The position numbers and the translations under genes are program-made. DNA of 64,000 bases from Phocaeicola coprophilus (GTDB lineage Bacteria > Bacteroidota > Bacteroidia > Bacteroidales > Bacteroidaceae), in assembly GCA_016900015.1 (NCBI GenBank), contig JACJJM010000018.1:1-64000 (forward strand), written 5' to 3'. Positions 52,001-60,884 of this stretch are shown in pieces (position 1 is the stretch's first letter; the number at the start of each line of letters is the position of its first letter). The notes under the pieces are model-generated. The model saw nothing but the letters and a program-made list of their open reading frames with translations. It was not told where the DNA came from and searched no databases.

Positions 52001-52640
52001 GGCAGATGGTCTTTGGGGCTATCGTTTTGCAGGACTGAATAATTTGGGTGAAATGCAGATTTACAACGCGGAAGGAGAAATTATTAAGCCTGGTAATGCA
52101 ACCACTGATGATGTGTTCTACATGGGAAGTATTCGTCCGAAAGTTGACCTGTCGTTAACCAACCGTTTCCGTTATAGAGATTGGGACTTGTCCTTCATGT
52201 TTATAGCTAAGTTGGGGCATAAATATCGTAAGGACGGTTTCTATGGTTCTAACTATGCTAATCGCCATGTAGGCGAGCGTTGGCGTCAGGCAGGTGATGA
52301 GGAGCATACCATTTATCCGGCTTTGAAGGCTTGGAATATGGATATGTTCTATTTCCCCTATATAGATAAGCTGATTGGTAATGCCAGTTACTTGAAACTT
52401 CGTGATGTAACGCTTACTTACCATGTACCTGAACGTTGGACGAATGTCATAGGCATGAGTGACGCGAAAGTATATTTTCAAGCCCGTAACCTATTTCGTG
52501 TCACAGCCAAAGGATGTGATATTGACCCTGAGACGGCGGAATTGAATACAACTGGAGGTACGGCAGAATCGACAGATCAAGGTTATCTGTCATTGCCGCT
52601 TCCTACAGAGTTTTATGTAGGAATAACTTTTTCTTTTTAA
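49081..52640 (+). pseudogene. STN-type SusC/RagA TonB-dependent transporter, out of frame at a G8 run
   Basis: The two frames (49081-49602 and 49608-52640) together encode a full SusC of about 1185 residues. First frame: signal region (start probably at 49105, MRKNERKK), STN domain (ISITEKNISVKEALEQIKRQ onward, about 60-125) and the start of a carboxypeptidase-like domain. The break is a run of eight G at 49578-49585 in the middle of that domain; nine (or six) G would join GATIRNPMGG to GKQAVVADMNGHF. After it come the plug (EVIVTGYQ, YPAEITLDDLNPDNIANV) and the barrel ending VGITFSF. The gene reads off here. It may be a phase-variable on/off state or a sequencing error. It is clearly AT-richer than the sigma-FecR genes. 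Confidence 0.85.
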
Positions 52641-52659
52641 CTATCAAACCATTGTAATT

Positions 52660-54213
52660 ATGAAACTGACATATATACCTTTACTTTGTGGCGCACTTTT
52701 CGCGTCGTGTAATGATTTTCTTGATGTGAAACCTGTGGGCAAACTTATCCCGACTGAGGTGACACAGTTTGAGAATCTGTTGAATAATACAGGGACTATA
52801 GATTTTCACATGATAGATAATAATCGTGAGTGCGGTTATGGTTTTTTTGGAGATAATCTTTCAATTAGTGAAAACGAAGCAACTTATAGTTACACGAGTA
52901 CTCATCCAAACTTGGATCGCTTGGCTGCCTATATCTATTATGAACCTTATGAGGACCCTTTGAGTATGTCTTATACATGGGAGTGGGGAATATATCGTGC
53001 GGCTGGTTTGTTTAATAATGTTATAGAGGGTATCGAGGATTTAGGAATGAGTGAAGACGAGTATGCTCGTCAGGTGAAGGCGCAGGCTTTGGCAGGTCGT
53101 TCCTGGTCTTACTTGGTTGGTACGTTAGCTTATGGACCAGCCTATGATCCCAATGGAACGAACGATACAAAGACAATTGTCTATCGAACGTCTGCATCGC
53201 CTAGCGATCCTAACCCACAATTATCTACTACAGGAGAAATGTTTGCATATTTAAAGGAAGATCTTGATTATGCTGTATCATATGCTCCTGATTATGTAGC
53301 AAATCCTACACGGGCTAGTAAATCGGCAGCTTATGCTTTGCGAGCGATGTATTGGATGTATATGCGCAATTGGAATGAGATGTATAATGATGCAGACCAG
53401 GCTTGGCGTTTGGCTTTGGAGACAAAAGGAGGCGTAGATAATTTGCTTTATGATTTTAACGATTTCTATTACGAACCGGATGAAAGTGCTTCGCCTCGGC
53501 CTGGAGAGGATGTGGAATACTACCTACAATTGAAATCGGAAGATGGTGATACGGACTTCGATAAGTCCTACAGTCGAGAAAACTTGTTATATCGTATTTC
53601 GCCAAATAGTGCTTATATATATCCTTCGGACGACTATCTGGCACTTTTTGATCAAGAGAAGGATTTACGTTGGTCGCTGTTTATGATGAATCGGACGGGA
53701 TATAGCACTACAGTGGGAGAAGTTACCTATGAAGACGGCATACGTCGTTATAACATGCGAGGTGACAAGATGCTCAATAACGAAGGTATTACCTATCCTG
53801 ACTTAATTTTGATGCGTGCTGAGGCTCAAGCCCGTTTAGGAGAATTGTCAGGTGCGTTGTCTGACTTGAATCTCTTACGGAAGTATCGTTACGATAACAC
53901 TACGAATACCGATCTGCCTGGAGGTAGTGATATGTCGCAAGATCAACTTTTGGAGGAAATATTGAAAGAACGTCGTCGCGAACAACCAATGAGCAGCTTT
54001 CAGCGTATTTTTGATCTTAAGCGTTATCTGCTTGATGTTGGGAAACCTTGGTGTAAAACAGTCATTACGCACATGATTGGCACGAAGACTTATTCGAAGA
54101 CAGTTGACAAGGAGAGCTTTTGTATGCAAATAAAGAATTCTTATATTCGCTACAATCCGCAGTGGGGACTTACGGAGTGGGAAGGTACTTGGGATCCGAA
54201 GTCAGCAGAATAA
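52660..54213 (+). CDS. SusD/RagB-family outer-membrane lipoprotein
   Basis: A 517-residue lipoprotein (lipobox Cys in FASCNDFLDV) with the SusD hallmark CNDFLDVKPVGKLIP at the N-terminus. It lies 19 bp after the STN-type SusC gene and is the lid partner of that transporter. TPR-type helices fill the middle (ARQVKAQALAGRSWSYLVGTLAYGPAYDP) and the usual ILKERRREQPMSSFQRIFDLKRY lies near the end. It is as AT-rich as its SusC. No enzyme gene follows, so the ligand could be a peptide or a glycan processed elsewhere. Confidence 0.92.
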   Translation: MKLTYIPLLCGALFASCNDFLDVKPVGKLIPTEVTQFENLLNNTGTIDFHMIDNNRECGYGFFGDNLSISENEATYSYTSTHPNLDRLAAYIYYEPYEDPLSMSYTWEWGIYRAAGLFNNVIEGIEDLGMSEDEYARQVKAQALAGRSWSYLVGTLAYGPAYDPNGTNDTKTIVYRTSASPSDPNPQLSTTGEMFAYLKEDLDYAVSYAPDYVANPTRASKSAAYALRAMYWMYMRNWNEMYNDADQAWRLALETKGGVDNLLYDFNDFYYEPDESASPRPGEDVEYYLQLKSEDGDTDFDKSYSRENLLYRISPNSAYIYPSDDYLALFDQEKDLRWSLFMMNRTGYSTTVGEVTYEDGIRRYNMRGDKMLNNEGITYPDLILMRAEAQARLGELSGALSDLNLLRKYRYDNTTNTDLPGGSDMSQDQLLEEILKERRREQPMSSFQRIFDLKRYLLDVGKPWCKTVITHMIGTKTYSKTVDKESFCMQIKNSYIRYNPQWGLTEWEGTWDPKSAE

Positions 54214-54256
54214 GTTCTTGTTTTTCTATCTCCCTTTTCCATTATCCTAATAATTA

Positions 54257-54288
54257 TCGGGGGCACATCTTTTTAGATGTGCCCCCGA
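54257..54288. terminator. Bidirectional terminator hairpin
   Basis: TCGGGGGCACATCT (54257-54270) is perfectly complementary to 54275-54288 with a TTTT loop. It separates the convergent SusD and FKBP genes. No long T run follows. Confidence 0.75.
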
Positions 54289-54325
54289 CACGTTTATAGA
54301 TAGAATCAGCGAACGCATGAAAGAA

Positions 54326-55024
54326 TCAGTTCCATGTAGGACCTGTTTCATCGATGCCCCAGACGTTGCAGAGGGCTATGTCGAAGATGAGTACGGAGTA
54401 GCCGGGGATGTCGCCGTTGTCACTCGTGCCGTATGCCAGTTCGCTGGGGATGTAGACTTCCCAGCGGTCGCCTTTGTATTGCCAGTCTGGCAGACGGTGG
54501 TCGCCTTCGTACATGGCTTGCAGAGCTGTTGTGAAACCGTTTACCATAGATCTTGCAGCAAACTTGGTCGGCGTGGCTGTCTCGTAGTCCAATTCAGAGG
54601 TGAATGTGCCGTCGAAGACCGTACCGTTGATGAGGCTACCTTTATAATGCACGTAAACAGAGTCGCTGAACAGCACGCCGCGGCATTGCGGAGTGGGGTC
54701 TTCACCCATCTGGGCCAGTTCCTGCTGCGCCAAGGCCTGGGCATCCTGAATCACTTTCACATAGATGTAGTCAGTCGTCTCGCCTTGTGAGGGGAGCATG
54801 GAGCTGGAAGAACCTCCGTTGTCATAGTCTTGCGTATAGGCACGGATGATTTTCCATTCGCCGGTGCTGTTGGTCTGTGCCACGTCGGCGATGGAGTCGA
54901 GGTATCGCTCGTTTCGCACGCGCCAGTTGGCATACGGGTCGGATTCCGTTGTCTCTTCGCAGGCGGTGAACATTCCCATGCCCGTCAGCAGCACACCGAG
55001 CAGTAAGTAAAAACTTCGTTTCAT
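54326..55024 (-). CDS. FKBP-type peptidyl-prolyl isomerase lipoprotein
   Basis: A 232-residue lipoprotein (lipobox Cys in MGMFTACEE). The FKBP domain lies in the C-terminal half, with VYVHYKGSLINGTVFDGTF near 142-160, the AARSMVNGFTTALQAM segment and the WEVYIPSELAYGTSDNG stretch, all typical of the fold. It should assist folding of exported proteins in the periplasm. The start at 55024 (MKRSFYLLLG) gives a normal lipoprotein signal; an upstream ATG at 55039 would leave only 7 bp after glyS. It probably shares the glyS transcript. Confidence 0.9.
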   Translation of the reverse strand: MKRSFYLLLGVLLTGMGMFTACEETTESDPYANWRVRNERYLDSIADVAQTNSTGEWKIIRAYTQDYDNGGSSSSMLPSQGETTDYIYVKVIQDAQALAQQELAQMGEDPTPQCRGVLFSDSVYVHYKGSLINGTVFDGTFTSELDYETATPTKFAARSMVNGFTTALQAMYEGDHRLPDWQYKGDRWEVYIPSELAYGTSDNGDIPGYSVLIFDIALCNVWGIDETGPTWN

Positions 55025-55046
55025 AAGCGTTTTGTCCAAGGAGGGA

Positions 55047-56591
55047 TTAAACCAATTTTTTCAGCAGGCTGGTGATGCTCACCTTGTCGGCAATGATGCC
55101 GGTGAGGTCGGCAATGGGCACACGTTCTTGTTCCATCGTGTCGCGGTTGCGCAGCGTCACGCAGTTGTCCTCCAGCGTCTGATGGTCGACCGTGATGCAA
55201 TAGGGCGTGCCGATGGCGTCCTGCCGACGGTAACGTTTGCCGATGGAGTCTTTTTCGTCATACTGGCAGTTGAAGTGGAAGCGCAGCTCGTTCATGATGT
55301 CGCGTGCCTTTTCGGGCAGGCCGTCTTTCTTCACCAGCGGCAGCACGGCCAGTTTCACGGGTGCCAGGGCGGCAGGCAGCTTCAGCACCACGCGCGTCTC
55401 GCCACCTTCCAGTTTTTCTTCCTGGTAGGAAGCGCACATCACGCTGAGGAACATACGGTCGACACCGATGGACGTCTCGATGACGTAGGGCGTATAGGAC
55501 TCGTTCAGTTCCGGGTCGAAATACTTGATGCTCTTGCCGCTGAATTTTTCATGCTGCGAGAGGTCGAAGTCCGTGCGTGAGTGGATGCCTTCCACTTCCT
55601 TGAAGCCGAAGGGCATCAGGAATTCGATGTCGGTGGCGGCGTTGGCATAGTGGGCCAGCTTCTCGTGGTCGTGGTAGCGGTAGTGGTCGTCGCCGAAGCC
55701 GAGTGCTTCGTGCCATTTCAGACGGGTGGCTTTCCAGGTCTTGAACCATTCCAGCTCTGTGCCGGGACGCACGAAGAACTGCATTTCCATCTGTTCGAAC
55801 TCGCGCATGCGGAAGATGAACTGGCGGGCCACGATTTCATTGCGGAATGCCTTGCCGATCTGGGCAATGCCGAAAGGCACTTTCATGCGGCCTGTTTTCT
55901 GCACGTTGAGGAAGTTGACGAAGATGCCCTGTGCCGTTTCGGGACGCAGATAGACTTTCATAGCCCCGTCAGCCGTAGAACCCATTTCAGTGGCAAACAT
56001 GAGGTTGAACTGGCGCACTTCTGTCCAGTTTTTCGTGCCCGAGATGGGGCAGACGATTTCCTCGTCGAGGATGATTTGGCGCAGCTCGTTCAGGTCGTTG
56101 TCATTCATGGCCTTGGCGTAGCGCTCGTGGAGGGCGTCGCGTTTGGCTTGATGTTCCAGCACGCGGGCGTTGGTCGAGCGGAACTGAGCTTCGTCGAAGG
56201 CATCGCCGAAGCGTTTGGCAGCCTTGGCCACTTCCTTGTTTATCTTCTCGTCATATTTGGCTATCTGGTCTTCGATGAGCACGTCGGCACGGTAGCGTTT
56301 CTTCGAGTCGCGGTTGTCGATTAAGGGGTCGTTGAACGCATCCACGTGGCCTGAAGCCTTCCAGATGGTGGGGTGCATGAAGATGGCCGAATCCAGTCCC
56401 ACGATGTTCTCGTGGAGCAACACCATGCTCTGCCACCAATATTGCTTGATGTTGTTTTTCAGTTCCACACCCATCTGGCCGTAGTCATACACTGCGCCCA
56501 GTCCGTCATAGATGTCGCTTGAAGGGAACACGAAGCCGTATTCCTTGCAGTGCGACACGATTTTCTTAAATACATCTTCTTGTTGTGCCAT
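55047..56591 (-). CDS. glyS: Glycyl-tRNA synthetase, single-chain class II
   Basis: A 514-residue homodimeric class II synthetase that charges tRNA-Gly. The N-terminal FKKIVSHCKEYGFVFPSSDIYDGLGAVYDYG is typical of the eukaryote/archaeal-like GlyRS found in Bacteroidetes. Motif 2 is in FRNEIVARQFIFRMREFEQMEMQFFV, and motif 3 in YVIETSIGVDRMFLSVM. The C-terminal anticodon-binding domain (ALAPVKLAVLPLVKKDGLPEKA onward) is present. Length fits. A possible promoter -7 box reads TTACTTTG on the minus strand about 80 bp upstream. FKBP follows on the same strand. Confidence 0.95.
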   Translation of the reverse strand: MAQQEDVFKKIVSHCKEYGFVFPSSDIYDGLGAVYDYGQMGVELKNNIKQYWWQSMVLLHENIVGLDSAIFMHPTIWKASGHVDAFNDPLIDNRDSKKRYRADVLIEDQIAKYDEKINKEVAKAAKRFGDAFDEAQFRSTNARVLEHQAKRDALHERYAKAMNDNDLNELRQIILDEEIVCPISGTKNWTEVRQFNLMFATEMGSTADGAMKVYLRPETAQGIFVNFLNVQKTGRMKVPFGIAQIGKAFRNEIVARQFIFRMREFEQMEMQFFVRPGTELEWFKTWKATRLKWHEALGFGDDHYRYHDHEKLAHYANAATDIEFLMPFGFKEVEGIHSRTDFDLSQHEKFSGKSIKYFDPELNESYTPYVIETSIGVDRMFLSVMCASYQEEKLEGGETRVVLKLPAALAPVKLAVLPLVKKDGLPEKARDIMNELRFHFNCQYDEKDSIGKRYRRQDAIGTPYCITVDHQTLEDNCVTLRNRDTMEQERVPIADLTGIIADKVSITSLLKKLV

Positions 56592-57014
56592 TTGTATCTA
56601 TGTTTGTTTCAGTCTTCTGTTGTCCTGCCCGGCCGTAAAAGTTTGGCGGGCTATTCATAACAATGAAGCGCAAAGTAAACGATTTTTTTTGTATCCGCTT
56701 TCATTCCGCGCAAAGCGTTATTATTCTTTCACAAAGCAGCATAGTTGGTAAGCCTTTATGTCGTTTTGTGTGTCGCAGATGGCATTTTTTCCCTTTCCGG
56801 AGGGAGGAGTCCGGTGGATGAAGTATGGATTAGGGGAGTCGAGTTCTTTATTTGTTAGATGTTTTCGCATTTAGGGCAGTAGGTCTCAAGATGGGGCATC
56901 CGGAGACTGCCAGCTTATGCCTGCCGGACGGATGCTGTATGGAGGCTTGAGTGTCGGTCTGTGGCAACAGGTTGATTGGTAGGATGTTGTTCGGATGCTG
57001 CTTTTCTATGGATT

Positions 57015-57102
57015 CCGGCTTTGGACGGAAAGGAGGGTAGCCGACCACGCCTTCCTTTCCGCCCGTGTGCCGAAAGGAGGGCGGACACGGGCCGGGTTAA
57101 GG
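57015..57102. repeat. 22-bp modular intergenic element, copy G
   Basis: Four 22-bp units start at 57015, 57037, 57059 and 57081. The first and third end GAAAGGAGG; the second begins GTAGCCGACCA and ends with the reverse block CCTTCCTTT; the last ends GGGTTAAGG. GCCCGTGT and ACACGGGC form an inverted pair across units three and four. The copy lies in a 780-bp gap between the divergent glyS and parC genes; the rest of that gap shows nothing else I recognise. Confidence 0.75.
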
Positions 57103-57328
57103 GGATGCAAGGCTTGGCTTCAGGCTTCGTCGGTTCGGAATCCTGAAGCCAGGTCCGGGACGTTCTCCGGAGGTGAAAAGTGTTCGCATATTTCAGTTTT
57201 GGGGAGTACGGCGAGTCCTTGGGGCGTATGTGCGTTTTGCCGTCCGTGAAAGGAGCTTTCCGGCGTGCTTTTTGTCTTTTTTACTTAAAAGGAAAGGGGA
57301 AAAGTAAGGGAAAACGCGGCAAAATGCT

Positions 57329-57336
57329 TATTTTTG
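57329..57336 (+). promoter_or_regulatory. -7 box of the parC operon
   Basis: TATTTTTG matches the consensus exactly, 35 bases before the start. No TTTG box is seen at -33. Confidence 0.45.
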
Positions 57337-57370
57337 CGCATATTGCAATTATTATAGGACTATACATATT

Positions 57371-60025
57371 ATGAGCGACACACCTCAAGAAACAGATATA
57401 CCGAACAGTGAACATTCAGATTACCGACCCGTCGACACGAAAAATGAAAGCGTGCGACACCAACTGAGCGGCATGTACCAGAACTGGTTTCTGGACTATG
57501 CCTCTTACGTCATCCTGGAGCGTGCCGTGCCCCATGTGAACGACGGACTGAAGCCTGTGCAACGGCGTATCTTGCACTCGATGAAGCGATTGGACGACGG
57601 ACGCTATAACAAGGTGGCCAACATCGTGGGACACACCATGCAGTTCCACCCTCACGGCGATGCTTCCATCGGCGACGCGCTGGTGCAGCTCGGACAAAAG
57701 GAGTTGCTCATCGACCATCAGGGAAACTGGGGAAACATCCTCACGGGTGACGATGCTGCTGCACCGCGTTACATCGAGGCCCGGCTCTCGAAGTTCGCCC
57801 TCGACGTGGTGTTCAATCCGAAGACGACGGAGTGGAAGCTCTCCTATGACGGTCGAAACCGTGAACCCATCACGCTGCCCGTGAAGTTTCCTCTGCTGCT
57901 CGCCCAGGGGGTGGAGGGCATCGCCGTCGGCCTGTCGTCGAAAATACTACCGCATAATTTCAACGAATTGTGTGACGCTGCCATCGCCTACTTGCATGGC
58001 AAGCCCTTCCAGCTCTATCCCGATTTCCAGACAGGCGGCTCTATCGACGTGTCGAAATACAACGACGGAGAGCGGGGCGGCAGCGTGAAGGTGCGTGCCA
58101 AGATAAGCAAGCTCGACAACAAGACGCTCGTCATCACCGAAATCCCTTACGGCAAGACCACGTCGACCCTCATCGACTCCATCCTGAAGGCTGTGGAGAA
58201 GGGGAAAATCAAGATACGCAAAGTGGAGGACAACACGGCTGCCCATGCTGAAATCCTCATCCACCTGGCGCCGGGCACATCGTCGGACAAGACGCTCGAC
58301 GCACTCTATGCCTTCACGGATTGTGAGGTGAACATCTCGCCAAACTGTTGTGTCATCGACGACAAGAAACCTCACTTCCTCACCGTCAGCGACGTGTTGC
58401 GCAAGTCAGTCGACAACACGCTCCAGTTGCTCCGCCGCGAGTTGGAAATCCGCAAGGGTGAATTGCTGGAAAGCCTGCATTTCGCTTCGCTCGAGAAGAT
58501 ATTCATCGAGGAGCGCATTTACAAGGACCGCCAGTTCGAGCAAGCCACGGACATGGATGCCGCCTGCGCCCACATCGACGAACGGTTGACCCCGTTCTAC
58601 CCGCGGTTCATCCGTGAGGTGACGAAAGACGACATCCTGCGTCTGATGGAAATCAAGATGGGACGTATCCTGAAGTTCAACAGCGACAAGGCCAATGAGG
58701 CCATCGCCCGGATGAATGAAGAGGTGGCCGAAATCGACAAGAAGCTGGGTGACATGGTGGGCGTCACCTCCGAGTGGTTCTCCATGCTCAAGGAAAAATA
58801 TGGCAAGGAACATCCGCGCCTCACGGAGATACGCAACTTCGACACCATCGAAGCCACCAAAGTGGTGGAGGCCAACGAAAAGCTCTATATCAACCGCGAA
58901 GAGGGCTTCATCGGCACGAGCCTGAAGAAGGACGAGTTCATCGCCAACTGTTCGGACATCGACGACGTGCTCATCTTCTACCGCGACGGCAAATACAAGC
59001 TGGTGCGTGTGGCCGACAAGATGTTTGTCGGGAAGAATGTCCTCCACATCGCCATCTTCAAGAAGAACGACAAGCGCACCATCTACAACGTGGTCTACCG
59101 CGACGGTGCGAGCGGTGCTTACATGATGAAGCGTTTCTTCGTGACGGCCATCATCCGCGACCGCGAGTATGACCTCACGGCCGGTACGCCCGGTTCGCGC
59201 GTGATCTATTTTACAGCCAATCCGAACGGGGAGGCCGAAATCATCAAGGTGACGCTCAAGCCCAATCCTCGCCTGCGGCGCATCACGTTTGAGCGTGACT
59301 TTGCCGAGATCGGCATCCGTTCGCGTCAGGCCAAGGGCAACCTGCTCACGCGCAATGACGTGCACAAAATCGCCTTGAAGCAACGCGGAGGTTCCACGCT
59401 GGGAGGACGTAAGGTGTGGTTTGACAGTGACGTGCTCCGGCTCAATTACGACGAACGGGGCGAATATCTGGGCGAGTTCCAGACGGGTGACCAGATTCTG
59501 GTGGTGCTCAAGAACGGTGATTTTTACACGACCGACTTCGACGTGAACAATCACTACGAACGCGACATCCATCTCATTGAGAAATTTGACCCGCACAAGG
59601 TGTGGACGGCCATCCTCTATGACCAGGACCAGCAGGGCTATCCCTATCTGAAACGTTTTGCCTTCGAAGCCTCTTCGCGTCGCCAGAACTATCTGGGTGA
59701 GAACAAGCACAATGAACTGCTGTTGCTCACGGATGAATATTATCCGCACCTGCAGGTGGTGTTTGGAGGAAACGACAGCTTCCGCGAGCCGCTTGACATC
59801 GAGGCGGCAGACTTCGTGGGAGTGAAGGGATTCAAGGCCAAAGGCAAACGCCTGACGACCTACACCGTGGCAGAAGTCAACGAGCTGGAACCCACACGGC
59901 AGCCCGAACCTCAACCGGAAGAGCTGGTGGAAGAACAGCCCGAACCTGTCAATGAAGACCCGGATGCGCACAAGAGCGACAGCGACATTATCGATGAGAT
60001 TACTGGTCAAATGAAACTATTTTGA
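57371..60025 (+). CDS. parC: DNA topoisomerase IV subunit A
   Basis: An 884-residue type IIA topoisomerase subunit that cuts and rejoins DNA. The N-terminal winged helix has HQLSGMYQNWFLDYASYVILERAVPHVNDGLKPVQRRIL, and the catalytic Tyr is in DDAAAPRYIEARLSK (Tyr about 137). The tower and coiled-coil regions follow. The C-terminal region (about 530-830) has the beta-propeller-like blades (RKVWFDSDVLRLNYDERG). The ParE partner is not in the window. An acidic Pro/Glu-rich tail (QPEPQPEELVEEQPEPVNE) closes the protein. GyrA cannot be fully excluded, but this layout, with a non-GyrA-box C-terminus, is ParC-like in Bacteroidetes. It heads an operon with the DUF3316 gene 4 bp on. Confidence 0.93.
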   Translation: MSDTPQETDIPNSEHSDYRPVDTKNESVRHQLSGMYQNWFLDYASYVILERAVPHVNDGLKPVQRRILHSMKRLDDGRYNKVANIVGHTMQFHPHGDASIGDALVQLGQKELLIDHQGNWGNILTGDDAAAPRYIEARLSKFALDVVFNPKTTEWKLSYDGRNREPITLPVKFPLLLAQGVEGIAVGLSSKILPHNFNELCDAAIAYLHGKPFQLYPDFQTGGSIDVSKYNDGERGGSVKVRAKISKLDNKTLVITEIPYGKTTSTLIDSILKAVEKGKIKIRKVEDNTAAHAEILIHLAPGTSSDKTLDALYAFTDCEVNISPNCCVIDDKKPHFLTVSDVLRKSVDNTLQLLRRELEIRKGELLESLHFASLEKIFIEERIYKDRQFEQATDMDAACAHIDERLTPFYPRFIREVTKDDILRLMEIKMGRILKFNSDKANEAIARMNEEVAEIDKKLGDMVGVTSEWFSMLKEKYGKEHPRLTEIRNFDTIEATKVVEANEKLYINREEGFIGTSLKKDEFIANCSDIDDVLIFYRDGKYKLVRVADKMFVGKNVLHIAIFKKNDKRTIYNVVYRDGASGAYMMKRFFVTAIIRDREYDLTAGTPGSRVIYFTANPNGEAEIIKVTLKPNPRLRRITFERDFAEIGIRSRQAKGNLLTRNDVHKIALKQRGGSTLGGRKVWFDSDVLRLNYDERGEYLGEFQTGDQILVVLKNGDFYTTDFDVNNHYERDIHLIEKFDPHKVWTAILYDQDQQGYPYLKRFAFEASSRRQNYLGENKHNELLLLTDEYYPHLQVVFGGNDSFREPLDIEAADFVGVKGFKAKGKRLTTYTVAEVNELEPTRQPEPQPEELVEEQPEPVNEDPDAHKSDSDIIDEITGQMKLF

Positions 60026-60029
60026 GGTT

Positions 60030-60872
60030 ATGAAGACATACATGTTGATGCTGGCCGGACTGTTTGTGTTCCTGTCGTCTGTTGCAGGACAGGAGACTGA
60101 CAGTTTGCAGGCAAACCGTTTTGTGATGCGCTCCACCCTTCTGGGTGTCGGACGGACGCAAATCGTGGACACGTATTTGTCCCCTGTCGAATATACGGGC
60201 ATAGAAGGGCGATTCCTGCATGAGCGCATGCGTATGACCCGTATGTTGGGCGGCAACGTGTCGACCCAGAGCTTGCTGCAAGCCAATCTGGCTTATGCCG
60301 AAAACGATTCGAAGACGGGCAATGAGTTTGCCGGTATGGTGAATTGGAGCTACGGCCTGCACTATCATTTCCGCATCAATGACCGGCTGCGCATTCTGGC
60401 CGGAGGCTTGGGCGACCTGAATTTGGGATTTATCTACAACACCCGCAATTCCAACAATCCGGCCCAGGCCAAAGCTTACATCAACTTGACGGCTTCGGCG
60501 ATGGCCATTTATGACTTTCGCATCAAGAAGCAGCCTTTCACGGTGCGCTATCAGGTCAATGCGCCGTTTCTGGGCGTGATGTTTTCTCCCGAATACCAAC
60601 AATCATACTACGAAATCTTCACTTTAGGCAACAGTCACGGAGTGGTGAATTTCACTTCGGTGCACAACCAACCCTCCTTGCGTCAGTTGCTCACGCTCGA
60701 CATCCCTTTGCGGCGGACGACGTTTCGTGTGGGCTATGTGGGTGACTTCCAGCAGTCGAAAGTGAACAATATCCGTTGCCACACCTATTCGCACGTCTTT
60801 ATGGTCGGCTTTGTGAAGAATTTCTATCTGATTAAAGGCAAAGAGAAGCTGCAGGCAAAATCTCCGTTTTAA
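60030..60872 (+). CDS. DUF3316 exported protein
   Basis: A 280-residue exported protein with signal peptide about 1-20 (ending VAGQ). The mature part is beta-rich with repeated aromatic strand ends, the DUF3316 layout, suggesting a small outer-membrane barrel. Recognisable pieces are STLLGVGRTQIVDTYLSP near 34-51 and LRILAGGLGDLNLGFIYNTR near 115-134. Function is unknown. It lies 4 bp after parC and 12 bp before the S41 protease gene, so the three are one unit. Confidence 0.85.
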   Translation: MKTYMLMLAGLFVFLSSVAGQETDSLQANRFVMRSTLLGVGRTQIVDTYLSPVEYTGIEGRFLHERMRMTRMLGGNVSTQSLLQANLAYAENDSKTGNEFAGMVNWSYGLHYHFRINDRLRILAGGLGDLNLGFIYNTRNSNNPAQAKAYINLTASAMAIYDFRIKKQPFTVRYQVNAPFLGVMFSPEYQQSYYEIFTLGNSHGVVNFTSVHNQPSLRQLLTLDIPLRRTTFRVGYVGDFQQSKVNNIRCHTYSHVFMVGFVKNFYLIKGKEKLQAKSPF

Positions 60873-60884
60873 AACTTATGCACA

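Noticed and set aside
58406-60010. Antisense ORF of 534 codons over parC
   Set aside because: It is the mirror of a strongly supported topoisomerase gene, and its protein looks like no family.
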